Below, piece by piece: positions 30,303 through 37,500 of a DNA stretch of 47,377 nt. Both the position numbers and the translations under genes were made by a program. The DNA comes from Sporomusaceae bacterium (GTDB lineage: Bacteria > Bacillota_C > Negativicutes > Sporomusales_B > UBA7701), in assembly GCA_022839045.1 (NCBI GenBank), contig JALHDI010000008.1, positions 1 through 47,377 on the forward strand, read 5' to 3'. The notes beneath the pieces were generated by a model, which was given only the letters and a program-made list of their open reading frames with translations, had not been told where the DNA came from and made no database searches. How positions within the stretch are numbered: the stretch's first letter is position 1; every line of letters starts with the position of its first letter.

Positions 30303-31656
30303 CCGCAGCAACCTGGGACACAAAAACATCGGCACCCTCATCTGGGACTTCTCCGTCCCTGCCATCACCGGCATGCTCGTCAACGCCCTCTACAACATCG
30401 TCGACAGTATCTTCGTCGGCCACGGGGTAGGCGCCATCGGCCTGGCGGCGGTGACCATCGCCTTCCCGATAATGATCGTGCTCATGGGCTTCGGCATGCT
30501 CGTCGGCGTCGGCGCGACCACGCTCGTATCCATCCGCATCGGCCAGCAGCGGCTCGGCGACGCCGAAAAAATCCTCGGCAACGCCTTCGTCCTCGGGCTG
30601 GCGATCGCCGTCGGCATGTCGGCCGTCCTCCTCAGCTTCCTCGACCCCGTCCTCATCGCCCTCGGGGCGGAAGAGGCCGTGCTTCCCTACGCCCGCGACT
30701 TCACGGCCGTCATCCTCGCCGGCAGCGTTTTCCTGTTTACAGGCTTCGGGCTCAACAACATCATCCGTGCCGAAGGCCACCCCCGCATCGCCATGATGAC
30801 GATGATCATATCCGCCCTCCTCAACACCCTCCTCAACCCCCTGCTCATCTTCGTCCTCGGCTTGGGCATCAAAGGCTCGGCGCTGGCCACCGTCATCTCG
30901 CAGGCCGTTTCCGCCGTCTGGGTCATCGCCCATTTCCGCGGCCGGCAAAGCCTCCTCAAATTGCGCGGCGCCAACATGGTGCCCGACCGTCGGATCGCCG
31001 CGAAAATCGTCGTCATGGGCTCGTCGGCCTTCTTCATGCAGATCGCCGCCAGCGTCGTCGCCGGCCTGTTCAACAACATCCTCATCATCTACGGCGGACA
31101 GACGGCCGTGGCCGCGATGGGGATCATCAACCGCGTCTCCATGCTCGTCCTCATGCCGGTCTTCGGCATCAGCCAGGGCACCCAGCCGGTCATCGGCTAC
31201 AACTACGGGGCGAAAAAATACGGGCGGGTCAGGGAAGCGGTCGTCAAAGGCAGCATAGCCGCCACCGCCGTATCGATCGCCGGCTTCGTCATCGTCGAAC
31301 TGTTCGACGCGTACATCATCCGTCTGTTCAGCTCCGAAGCCGACCTCATCGCCCTTGGCGCGGCCGGCCTCAAAATATTCCTGGCAATGCTGCCCCTCAT
31401 CGGTTTCCAGGTCATGGGGGCGGGCTTCTTCCAGGCGATCGGCAAACCCATACATTCCCTGCTGCTCAGCATGTCCCGCCAGCTCCTCATCCTCATCCCG
31501 GCGCTCTTGATCCTGCCGCGCTTCATCGGCCTGCAGGGGGTATGGCTCGCCGGCCCGATCGCCGATCTCGGCGCCACCCTGGTCACCGCCGTCCTCGTCG
31601 CCGTCCAGATCAGGCGGCTGGCCAAGGCCGAAGAGGAATTTTCGCCGCGGGGGTAG
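30295..31656 (+). CDS. MATE family efflux transporter
   Basis: A 453-residue membrane protein of the MATE family with twelve predicted helices in two halves. The typical segments are GTLIWDFSVPAITGMLVNAL, DSIFVGHGVGAIGLAAV, GVGATTLVSIRIGQ, and QPVIGYNYGAKKYGRV in the second half. Such proteins export cationic drugs or metabolites using Na+ or H+. The frame is open far upstream, but homologous residues begin near MDDRSNLGHKN, so ATG 30295 is used. The strong Shine-Dalgarno lies 33 bases upstream and serves a short frame instead (30270-30302). It is alone between terminators. Confidence 0.9.
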   Translation: MDDRSNLGHKNIGTLIWDFSVPAITGMLVNALYNIVDSIFVGHGVGAIGLAAVTIAFPIMIVLMGFGMLVGVGATTLVSIRIGQQRLGDAEKILGNAFVLGLAIAVGMSAVLLSFLDPVLIALGAEEAVLPYARDFTAVILAGSVFLFTGFGLNNIIRAEGHPRIAMMTMIISALLNTLLNPLLIFVLGLGIKGSALATVISQAVSAVWVIAHFRGRQSLLKLRGANMVPDRRIAAKIVVMGSSAFFMQIAASVVAGLFNNILIIYGGQTAVAAMGIINRVSMLVLMPVFGISQGTQPVIGYNYGAKKYGRVREAVVKGSIAATAVSIAGFVIVELFDAYIIRLFSSEADLIALGAAGLKIFLAMLPLIGFQVMGAGFFQAIGKPIHSLLLSMSRQLLILIPALLILPRFIGLQGVWLAGPIADLGATLVTAVLVAVQIRRLAKAEEEFSPRG

Positions 31657-31728
31657 CATCCTTTGCCCGCGGGCGGTTCATAATAATCGTAGAGTGCCGG
31701 CGGAATCCTACCGGGCGCGCTAATACGC

Positions 31729-31769
31729 AAGGCAGGTTCCCGGGCATGCCGCGGGCGGCGACCTGCCTT
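31729..31769 (+). terminator. Hairpin after MATE / before the 31789 small gene
   Basis: AAGGCAGGT pairs with ACCTGCCTT across a 23-base GC-rich loop that can itself pair. It ends in TCTGCTTGG without a long T-tract. It could be a terminator or a leader structure for the next gene, whose RBS follows within 10 bases. Confidence 0.4.
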
Positions 31770-31788
31770 CTGCTTGGAGAGGTGAAGG

Positions 31789-31956
31789 ATGCAAGAGAAA
31801 TGGAACGAAGTAAAAACCCAGACGCTCCGTCCCGAGGAGATCGAGGCCCTGCTGGCCAGGGAATTCGGCGAAAAGGTCACCCCCGTCAACCGGGAGGAAC
31901 TGGCGAAAAAGCACCGCAGCCAGCAGCTGCATAACGAAAAAAACTTCCGGCGCTGA
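31789..31956 (+). CDS. Small hypothetical protein, 55 aa
   Basis: A 55-residue, highly charged helical protein starting MQEKWNEVKTQTLRPEEIEA with GGAGAGG upstream of the ATG, ending at TGA 31954-31956, and followed directly by a strong terminator. It contains no cysteine or membrane helix. The regular Arg/Lys/Glu composition suggests a nucleic-acid- or protein-binding helix pair. Unrecognised. Confidence 0.6.
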   Translation: MQEKWNEVKTQTLRPEEIEALLAREFGEKVTPVNREELAKKHRSQQLHNEKNFRR

Positions 31957-31962
31957 ACCGAA

Positions 31963-31993
31963 AGAGAACTCCGGCCCAAAGCCGGAGTTCTCT
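31963..31993 (+). terminator. Terminator after the 31789 gene
   Basis: AGAGAACTCCGGC pairs with its complement over CCAAA, followed by TCT. Confidence 0.8.
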
Positions 31994-32124
31994 TCTACGG
32001 TCGCTCAAAACCGCCATCCTTTGTTGCTCCTGCCCGTCCGCAGCCTGAAAGGAAAATTGCCCTAACCCGGCGAAATGGAAAAGAACCGGCCTGCCGCGCC
32101 GAACATAATCCGGACGGTGAAGAC

Positions 32125-32712
32125 ATGAAAAAAATCCTCGCCCTCGCATTCCTAATCTCGTTCGCCCTTCCGGCCCTGCCGGATACACCGGTCTGCGCCG
32201 CCGCGGAGGCGCGGCGGATCGTCCTCCTGCCGGTCGCCGCCACCGTAGAAGCCCGCGAATTGCCGGCGGTCGAGGCCAAGGTCGCCGCCACCATGGCCGC
32301 CTGGTTCCGTACGCCACTGCCGTCATTCGTCAAAGTATACGAAATCATCCCGGCCGCGGAAATCAAAGCGGCCTTGCCTGCGGGCGGCGCCTTCGACCCC
32401 CGGCGGCCCGACCCGTCCCGGCTCCGCCAACTGGCGGTCAAGCTGGACGCCGACCTCGTCCTCGGGATCATCGTCACCGATCTGGGCGAATATCACTTCC
32501 GGACCCGCGAAGGCGACCTCAGGCTCAGGACCGACCTCGCCATGCGCCTCGTCGGCTACCGGGAGGACAACGTCAGCCTCATCGACATCAAAGACCGGGA
32601 AGACTACTTTGCTGACTGGTCCGCCGACGGCGAAGCCGTCAACCTCGCCGCGGTGCTCACCGAGCGGCTGCTCACGAAGGCGGCCGGCGGGCGCGAATTC
32701 TGGCCATGGTAA
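32125..32712 (+). CDS. Exported hypothetical protein, 195 aa
   Basis: A signal peptide (MKKILALAFLISFALPALP then CAAAEA, cleavage about residue 26) precedes a domain that resembles the fold of exported proteins that form a nucleotide-binding-like alpha/beta layer: RRIVLLPVAATVEA, KLDADLVLGIIVTDLG. I do not recognise the family with certainty. It faces the minus-strand cluster of small exported proteins across a bidirectional terminator. Starts ATG 32125; ribosome-binding site is weak (GGTGAAG). No cysteine pair or lipobox in the mature part. Confidence 0.6.
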   Translation: MKKILALAFLISFALPALPDTPVCAAAEARRIVLLPVAATVEARELPAVEAKVAATMAAWFRTPLPSFVKVYEIIPAAEIKAALPAGGAFDPRRPDPSRLRQLAVKLDADLVLGIIVTDLGEYHFRTREGDLRLRTDLAMRLVGYREDNVSLIDIKDREDYFADWSADGEAVNLAAVLTERLLTKAAGGREFWPW

Positions 32713-32729
32713 ACCGCCCCGGCAACACA

Positions 32730-32760
32730 AAAAGGGTCTGCAGAAGCTGCAGACCCTTTT
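32730..32760. terminator. Bidirectional terminator
   Basis: AAAAGGGTCTGCAG pairs perfectly with its complement over AAG. It serves the convergent genes ending at 32712 and 32785. Confidence 0.9.
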
Positions 32761-32784
32761 CTTGTCCGGCGGGGGGGCGATCGG

Positions 32785-33237
32785 CTACTGGACCTCGATG
32801 GAAGGGGTGGTGTATTCCGGAGGATAGACGGCAAAAGCTATATCTTTGCCGGTGTTGCGGATCTGCAGGCTGGCCTTGCCCAAAACAACCTTCTTGGCGT
32901 CCACCACATGCACCTCGATATCGACGAACGCATCCTTCTCGGTCGTTATCGCCAACTGGCCGCGGTCCTTCTTCGCCACGACGACGGTACCCGTATCGGA
33001 AGTCAGGCCGCTCGTAGTGCTCCAAACGATCTGGACGGCGGCAGGCACTCTCGCCTTGCCGTCCCGGCAGATATACGGGTACGACCAGAAGAGGTTCGGA
33101 TCGACGATATCCACCTTCACCAGCATCCTGGTCGGCTTGTCCAGGTTCTGGTCGGCGGCCGAGCACACCGGCGCCGCGAGCAGCAGTGCCGCGAATATCG
33201 CCAGCACAAGGGCAGAGATCGTTTTCCGGTTAATCAT
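32785..33237 (-). CDS. Exported hypothetical protein, 150 aa
   Basis: A signal peptide (MINRKTISALVLAIFAALLLA followed by APVCSAADQ, cleavage about residue 27) and a beta-rich mature domain of about 120 residues. It contains FWSYPYICRDGKARV and a DTGTVVVAKKDRGQL-like Ig/beta-sandwich pattern. It is the last of several exported proteins encoded on this strand, and its mature domain shows the same general layout (KVxVDD..., HxY) as the 33739 product, though I cannot prove homology. Function unknown. Confidence 0.65.
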   Translation of the reverse strand: MINRKTISALVLAIFAALLLAAPVCSAADQNLDKPTRMLVKVDIVDPNLFWSYPYICRDGKARVPAAVQIVWSTTSGLTSDTGTVVVAKKDRGQLAITTEKDAFVDIEVHVVDAKKVVLGKASLQIRNTGKDIAFAVYPPEYTTPSIEVQ

Positions 33238-33316
33238 TCTGTGATTACCCCCTCAAAGAACTTTACCACTATTGTACCATATTTCCGGCCGGAGAAAAGT
33301 TCCAATGGCCCGGGGG

Positions 33317-33347
33317 CAAAAAAATTGACTTCGCTCAGCGGGCGAAG
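33317..33347 (-). terminator. Terminator after the 33383 gene
   Basis: On the minus strand CTTCGC pairs with GCGAAG over CCGCTGA and is followed by TCAATTTTTTT. Confidence 0.7.
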
Positions 33348-33382
33348 CCGACGAAAAATAAAGCAAGACAAGGCGGGGTGTA

Positions 33383-33571
33383 TTATACGGAAGGGGGTTG
33401 AGCGAGCTGCGAAATGGCGCCGCCTCCGGACCGGACAGGCCCGGTGACGCACCGGTAAGCGTAAACGAACGGCGAACACGCGAAGACCGTCAGAAAAACC
33501 ACCGGAACGAGCAGACAGCAGAATAACGCGAACGGCAACCCGAGGATGATAATCAAGGCTTTGGGGAGCAT
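33383..33571 (-). CDS. Small membrane protein, 62 aa
   Basis: A 62-residue protein with a hydrophobic N-terminal half that forms one long or two short membrane helices (ALIIILGLPFALFCCLLVPV and FLTVFACSPFVYAY). The ATG at 33571 is set by GGGAGG ten bases upstream; a longer frame to 33610 would overlap the operator. It has its own promoter and a perfect 20-bp palindrome directly downstream of the -10, so it appears tightly regulated. The C-terminal tail (about 18 residues) is Gly/Ser/Pro-rich. Function unknown. Confidence 0.6.
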   Translation of the reverse strand: MLPKALIIILGLPFALFCCLLVPVVFLTVFACSPFVYAYRCVTGPVRSGGGAISQLAQPPSV

Positions 33572-33590
33572 GATACCTAACCTCCCAAAA

Positions 33591-33610
33591 GTGAAAGTTA
33601 TAACTTTCAC
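33591..33610. promoter_or_regulatory. Perfect 20-bp palindromic operator of the 33383 gene
   Basis: GTGAAAGTTATAACTTTCAC is a perfect inverted repeat located between the -10 (33619-33624) and the ribosome-binding site, i.e. around the transcription start, where a repressor would block initiation. Confidence 0.7.
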
Positions 33611-33618
33611 ACACTTTG

Positions 33619-33647
33619 ATTATAACGCGCCGCATCGAAAAAGTCCA
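33619..33647 (-). promoter_or_regulatory. Promoter of the 33383 gene
   Basis: On the minus strand TGGACT (33642-33647) and TATAAT (33619-33624) are separated by 17 bp, directly upstream of the palindrome. Confidence 0.6.
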
Positions 33648-33690
33648 TATGCTGGCTTAAAAAAAGTGAAATATTTCCCATAACGGCAAA

Positions 33691-33738
33691 CGGCAGCAAA
33701 AAAGCCGGGGCCTTTTCGCCTCGGCTTTTTTGCTGCCG
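33691..33738. terminator. Bidirectional terminator, 17-bp perfect stem
   Basis: CGGCAGCAAAAAAGCCG pairs perfectly with its complement; inner GGGCCTTTTCGCCT loop. The A6/T6 tract inside the stem is typical for bidirectional terminators. It begins one base after the stop of the 33739 gene. Confidence 0.85.
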
Positions 33739-34179
33739 TCAGAAACCCGGGGTATAGACAACCTGATCGGCCCGCACCGCCCTGACGACCAGATCGCCGC
33801 TGACCTCCTTGAGATCGGCCGAGGTCGTCCACACGACATCGTCAGCGGTCCACGTTTTCAGGCGGACCTTGGCGTTCGTTATGCCGTGGGGGATAGTGAA
33901 CCTGTGCGGCTTATTATCCTTGGAGGTGAAAACATGGGTGGCGAATTCCCGGTTGCCGGCTGTGAGGATGGTTACCTCGGCTTTCGTGATGCGGTGGAGG
34001 GTGATGGTGTCACCGCTTTGCGGCTCCGGCCCGATGTGGTAGCTATGCCACAGGGAATCGTCCACGGAGACCTTCACGACCGAAGGGTCGAAAGGGGCCG
34101 CCGCCGCCGGCACCGTTAAGGCCAGCAGCACTCCCAGCAACATGAGGCCGATCGTCAGTTTCGTCTTATGCACGCCCAT
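33739..34179 (-). CDS. Exported hypothetical protein, ~146 aa
   Basis: A signal peptide (MGVHKTKLTIGLMLLGVLLA and LTVPAAAAPF, cleavage about residue 31) followed by a beta-rich domain of about 115 residues with DDSLWHSYHIGPEPQSGDT and ITLHRITKAEVTIL. The frame is open to an ATG at 34206; starts at 34188/34191 are also possible, and none has an ideal ribosome-binding site. It lies 44 bp after the 34224 gene, so the TPR gene, the 34224 gene and this one probably form an operon. Family unrecognised. Confidence 0.6.
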   Translation of the reverse strand: MGVHKTKLTIGLMLLGVLLALTVPAAAAPFDPSVVKVSVDDSLWHSYHIGPEPQSGDTITLHRITKAEVTILTAGNREFATHVFTSKDNKPHRFTIPHGITNAKVRLKTWTADDVVWTTSADLKEVSGDLVVRAVRADQVVYTPGF

Positions 34180-34223
34180 CGCTCCCATCATAGTTGGCGG
34201 TAACATTACCGTTCAGCGGGTGC

Positions 34224-34766
34224 TTAACGGCCCCCGTTGGCGTAAAACACCTTCTGGGCTACCACCAATTTCTCGCAGATCTCCTTGATTCTCGCCTCGA
34301 CGTCGTAGGGCACCCACCGGTCGGCGGGATGGACGATGCGGCCGAGAAGCTTGCCGTTCTTGTCATAGTCAGCCTGCTCGAGCAGCGCCACTTCCCTGGT
34401 GGCTGGCTTCACCCGCAGCAGTTGGAGGGAGAAAGCCAGCTTCTCGTAGCCGGCGACGTTCTGGTCCTGCATCTTGAGGGATTCGACCACTTCCTTGGCG
34501 CCTTGCTTTTCATACTCGACCTTAACCCAGGCCTGGAGATAACCCTTGTCCTTGAACACCTGCTCCGGGTTCTTGACGAAATCGAAATTCGCGTCGGCCG
34601 GAACATGCTGGAGAGTCTTCAGATCCAGGTAGTATGTACTGAACGTGTCCTTGGTAGCGTTGCTCAGGGGGAAATACCTGTCCTCTTCCTCGGCGGCGAG
34701 CGCCGGCAGCGTCAACAGGACGAGCAGGAGCAGGAGAACGGGGAGAATTCTGGCAGGTTTGAACAT
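34224..34766 (-). CDS. Exported hypothetical protein, 180 aa (surface-adhesin-E-like pattern)
   Basis: A signal peptide with a Leu-rich core (about residues 7-22) cleaved after LPALAAEEE. The mature part has YYLDLKTLQHVPADANFDF, then a WVKVEYE strand and YDKNGKLLGRIVHPADRWVP, which together resemble the small surface-adhesin-E-like domain commonly found in Negativicutes. That assignment is tentative. It is the middle gene of the minus-strand group behind the TPR gene (62 bp gap). Likely located at the envelope. Confidence 0.6.
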   Translation of the reverse strand: MFKPARILPVLLLLLVLLTLPALAAEEEDRYFPLSNATKDTFSTYYLDLKTLQHVPADANFDFVKNPEQVFKDKGYLQAWVKVEYEKQGAKEVVESLKMQDQNVAGYEKLAFSLQLLRVKPATREVALLEQADYDKNGKLLGRIVHPADRWVPYDVEARIKEICEKLVVAQKVFYANGGR

Positions 34767-34828
34767 TTCAAATGCACCTCGTTATTCTTTGGCTTATTCG
34801 GTATTCTATAAACATTCGGCCCGGACAA

Positions 34829-35731
34829 TCAATTTCCTTCCTTGGCCGGCGGGAACTGACGGCTTTCCGGGGCCATCCCGGCGAGGATGACGCTTTTCTG
34901 GCGGAGGATTCTGTCGATGAAAATATCGAAAAATTCGAGCACCCGCTTCTTGTCGCCCATGAAATTCAGGCAGGCGCCGATACTCGCGAACGACTTGCGC
35001 ACTTCCTCGTAATTGCCGAGGCGCTCGAAAATAACGCGGGCTTCCTCGAAAGAAGCGCAGGCTTCGTCGTAGCGGCCGGTCATCTGGTAGCAGGTGCCCC
35101 GGTCGTAGAGGATGCGGGCCAACTCATGGGGCAGGTCCTGCTGTTCCAGGATGCGCCTGGCCCGTTCATACGCGTCGAGTGCGTCCGGATAGCGGCCGAG
35201 GCTCTGCTGGCAGCGGCCGGCCAGCGCCAGGGTCTTGCCGGCTTCCGGTGCGTTGCCCGCGGCCTCGAAAAGCTTCAGGGCGCTTTCATACAGCGCCAGC
35301 GCCGCCGCGAACGAGCTCTTCACCATATGCAGATGGGCCTCCTGCAGAAGCGCGGTCGTGTCCAACCCGGCAATCCGTTTGCGGAAAAACACCTCGTCGC
35401 CGCGGTCGTCGAGATTTTTCGCCACCGACTTCAGCTCCCGCATGATGCTCTTCACATCGCCGTCCGGGTCTGGCTGGAGGACGGAGCGGAGGATATCCGG
35501 CCACGAATGGCCGTTATCCTCGTCATAGGCCGCTTCCAGGTTCTTCAGGCTGATCACGTCTTCATTGTTCTGGATGAGAAACTTTACCTTGGCGAAATTG
35601 TCCAGCAGCAGGAAGTGGAAAACGCCCGCCTCGATGACATCGGACAGGGGAACCTTGAGATTCTTGAGAGCCTTCACCGCCGTGACGTTGACCCGGGCGC
35701 TGATCGTCGCCTTTTCGTTCGCTGTCGCCAT
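34829..35731 (-). CDS. TPR-repeat protein with N-terminal RHH-like domain
   Basis: A 300-residue soluble protein. The N-terminal 60 residues (TISARVNVTAVKALKNLKV, PLSDVIEAGVFHFLLLDN) have the strand-helix-helix pattern of ribbon-helix-helix DNA-binding proteins. Residues about 125-280 form four or five TPR units: HMVKSSFAAALALYESALKL, LGRYPDALDAYERARRILEQ, TGRYDEACASFEEARVIFER, with a further unit preceding the first. ATG 35731 with GGGAG upstream is preferred over 35851. No enzymatic motif is present. It leads the group of exported-protein genes, so a regulatory or scaffold role for that group is a possible inference. Confidence 0.7.
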   Translation of the reverse strand: MATANEKATISARVNVTAVKALKNLKVPLSDVIEAGVFHFLLLDNFAKVKFLIQNNEDVISLKNLEAAYDEDNGHSWPDILRSVLQPDPDGDVKSIMRELKSVAKNLDDRGDEVFFRKRIAGLDTTALLQEAHLHMVKSSFAAALALYESALKLFEAAGNAPEAGKTLALAGRCQQSLGRYPDALDAYERARRILEQQDLPHELARILYDRGTCYQMTGRYDEACASFEEARVIFERLGNYEEVRKSFASIGACLNFMGDKKRVLEFFDIFIDRILRQKSVILAGMAPESRQFPPAKEGN

Positions 35732-35866
35732 AATCGCTCTCCCACCTTTACTCGTCACCAATATTTTACTATTATTGCGGCCGGCTTTCAATAAAACAAA
35801 ATACAAATCCGTACTGATCGGCGCCATATTCGATGAGTAAGTATTAAGCAACAGCCCATTTGTAAG

Positions 35867-35890
35867 ACGGCGCCGCCGGCCGTTTTTTTT
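35867..35890 (+). terminator. Terminator without an upstream plus-strand gene
   Basis: ACGGC pairs with GCCGT over GCCGCCG and is followed by eight T residues. The only genes nearby are the divergent TPR gene (minus) and the 35970 gene (plus) 80 bp on. It could attenuate the 35970 transcript. Confidence 0.5.
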
Positions 35891-35969
35891 CCGCCCGGGC
35901 CGCCGGCAGGGAGGATTCGGGCCTGGCGGCCGCTAACTATTCCCGTAACAGAACAAAGGAGATGATAAC

Positions 35970-36737
35970 GTGCGGTTTGACGAACTGGCGGCGGCCGCAG
36001 GAACCTTCGTCGCCGAAAGCCCGCTAAACCGGGTGCCTTCGCTTGACGGTCTGCAGATTTTCGACCCGCCGCTCATGGGCGTTGCGGCGCCGGACGACCC
36101 GCTGTTCGCCCGCCTCAAGGCCCCTGGGGCTATCGGGCCTCGCCACCTGTCGCCCCGCGAATGGCTGCCCGCCGCGGGCGCCGTGATATCCTACTTCCTG
36201 CCGTTCACGGCGGCGGTGCGCCGCGCCAACCGCCAGCCGGGCCTGCCCGCCGTCGAATGGCTCTACGGCCGGATCGAGGGGGAAATGGTCAACGACGCGC
36301 TGCGCCGCTTCCTGGCGGAACTCCTCGCGGCGGCCGGCTACCAGGCCCTCGCTCCCGCGCTCGACCCGCGCTTCGCCGTCATCGAGCGGCGCAGCAACTG
36401 GTCGGAGCGGCATGTCGCCCATATCGCCGGCCTGGGAACCTTAAGCCTCAACTGCTCCCTCATCACCGCCCGCGGCGCCGCCGGCCGGATCGGCAGCCTA
36501 GTCACCGGCCTCGCGCTGGCGCCCACGCCGCGCCCCTACAGCGGCACCCACGAATACTGCACCAACTGCGGCGCCTGCATCAGGCGCTGCCCGCCGGAAG
36601 CCATCGACGAGAGCGGCAAGCGCCACCAGCCCTGCTCCGACTACCTCGACGCCATGAAGGCCCGCTTCCAGCCCCGCTACGGTTGCGGCAAATGCCAGAC
36701 CGGCGTGCCCTGCGAGGACCGTATCCCCGGCCGGTAA
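35970..36737 (+). CDS. QueG-like [4Fe-4S] protein
   Basis: A 255-residue protein with a C-terminal double-cluster ferredoxin region: CTNCGACIRRCPPEAI and then CGKCQTGVPCEDRIP, preceded by an N-terminal and middle domain with RHVAHIAGLGTLSLN, as in epoxyqueuosine reductase (QueG)-type proteins. True QueG is about 300-380 residues, has two ferredoxin-like clusters and a cobalamin domain; this one is shorter and may be one of the many QueG-like reductases of anaerobes with other substrates. The GTG start at 35970 follows AAAGGAG. A terminator follows. The exact reaction is unknown. Confidence 0.75.
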   Translation: MRFDELAAAAGTFVAESPLNRVPSLDGLQIFDPPLMGVAAPDDPLFARLKAPGAIGPRHLSPREWLPAAGAVISYFLPFTAAVRRANRQPGLPAVEWLYGRIEGEMVNDALRRFLAELLAAAGYQALAPALDPRFAVIERRSNWSERHVAHIAGLGTLSLNCSLITARGAAGRIGSLVTGLALAPTPRPYSGTHEYCTNCGACIRRCPPEAIDESGKRHQPCSDYLDAMKARFQPRYGCGKCQTGVPCEDRIPGR

Positions 36738-36741
36738 GAAG

Positions 36742-36770
36742 AAATGCCCCGCTTCAACAGCGGGGCATTT
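36742..36770 (+). terminator. Terminator after the QueG-like gene
   Basis: AAATGCCCCGCT pairs perfectly with its complement over TCAAC, followed by TT. Confidence 0.8.
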
Positions 36771-36802
36771 TCCGTCGGCGGGGCCTTTTTTGTCGTTCAT
36801 GC

Positions 36803-37048
36803 TCACAACCGGGGCGGCTCGGAACGGGGCTTCACCGGCGTATTCGCCGTAGCGTCGCTGGCTGCGTTGCTGTAATCCTCCGGGTCGCCCGCGGTCTGCC
36901 TGGCGCTCGGCCGGCCGTCGCCGCCCGCCCGCAGCTCATCCTGGACCTGACCGCCCGTGCGGGGCGAAAAATAATTGACCGACGGCGCCTCCGACGTATG
37001 GACGTCGAACTCGGGCTGCATATCGGAACCGCGGTTTTTCACCGTCAT
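36803..37048 (-). CDS. Small hydrophilic hypothetical protein, 81 aa
   Basis: An 81-residue hydrophilic, low-complexity protein (MTVKNRGSDMQPEFDVHTSE...), rich in Ser, Asp, Pro and Arg, with no cysteine and no membrane helix. The ATG at 37048 has GGAGGTGG six bases upstream, which is a strong initiation signal. Composition suggests intrinsic disorder, resembling small sporulation or stress-related disordered proteins, but no family is recognised. It lies downstream of the structured RNA and its terminator on the same strand, so weak read-through from the RNA promoter could reach it. Confidence 0.55.
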   Translation of the reverse strand: MTVKNRGSDMQPEFDVHTSEAPSVNYFSPRTGGQVQDELRAGGDGRPSARQTAGDPEDYSNAASDATANTPVKPRSEPPRL

Positions 37049-37136
37049 ATAATCCACCTCCGAGAATAGCATGCCCGGAGAGGCCGTTGATAACCGCCAG
37101 CTGCTGCGTACCCGTAAAGCAACGGCGAAAATAAAC

Positions 37137-37394
37137 TTAGGGGGAGGCAATAGCCTCCCCCCGTTGAGCACCACCCTTACAGCATAACCGATACTGACAG
37201 ACTGGAAACCCCCATTATACTCGTTTGGTACCTTCGCTTGGCTGGCAACTGATACACGGAAGCGCGAATCGCATCATACGGGGAAACGAAAAACACTACC
37301 CTTTGGACCGGTTGCTACTTGCTAGGCTCGGAAAGACTGGACTTTCGACGCGCTTGCAAATTACGAACCCTGAGTCTCTGTAAGGATGGTGCTT
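37137..37394 (-). ncRNA. Structured non-coding RNA, unassigned (~250 nt)
   Basis: The minus strand here has a promoter (37401-37429), no coding frame of note, and a terminator at its end. A 14-nt terminal helix pairs 37380-37393 with 37167-37180 (one G-U). Directly after it comes a perfect 9-bp terminator stem (37140-37161) with a loop of four bases, followed by a T-rich stretch. Inside, AGACT/AGTCT extend the terminal helix and GAAAG/CTTTC and GCAAC/GTTGC form further local helices. It resembles abundant regulatory RNAs such as 6S RNA or raiA-type RNA in organisation, but I cannot assign it. It explains the roughly 450-bp gap before 37501. Confidence 0.6.
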
Positions 37395-37400
37395 GAGTTA

Positions 37401-37429
37401 ATTATAGCACACCCGCCCCCCGATTACAA
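37401..37429 (-). promoter_or_regulatory. Promoter of the structured RNA
   Basis: On the minus strand TTGTAA (37424-37429) and TATAAT (37401-37406) are separated by 17 bp. The predicted start, about 37394, falls at the first base of the terminal helix. Confidence 0.7.
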
Positions 37430-37500
37430 CCGCGCGGCGTACTTTTTCCCGCCGGACGCACATATCATTATTAGGAAAGAAAACTGGGAGGAGAATGGAA

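Noticed and set aside
30241..31659. Minus-strand ORF of 472 codons antisense to the MATE gene
   Set aside because: Asp/Glu/Gly/Arg-rich sequence of the kind produced by reading GC-rich coding DNA on the wrong strand; the MATE protein is convincing on the plus strand.
37137..37394. T-box riboswitch or RNase P RNA in the minus-strand structured region
   Set aside because: AAGGGTGG resembles a T-box start but lacks ACCGCG after it, and the region is followed by a terminator, not by an aminoacyl-tRNA synthetase or amino-acid gene. GAAAGTCC resembles RNase P CR-I, but the RNA is too short.
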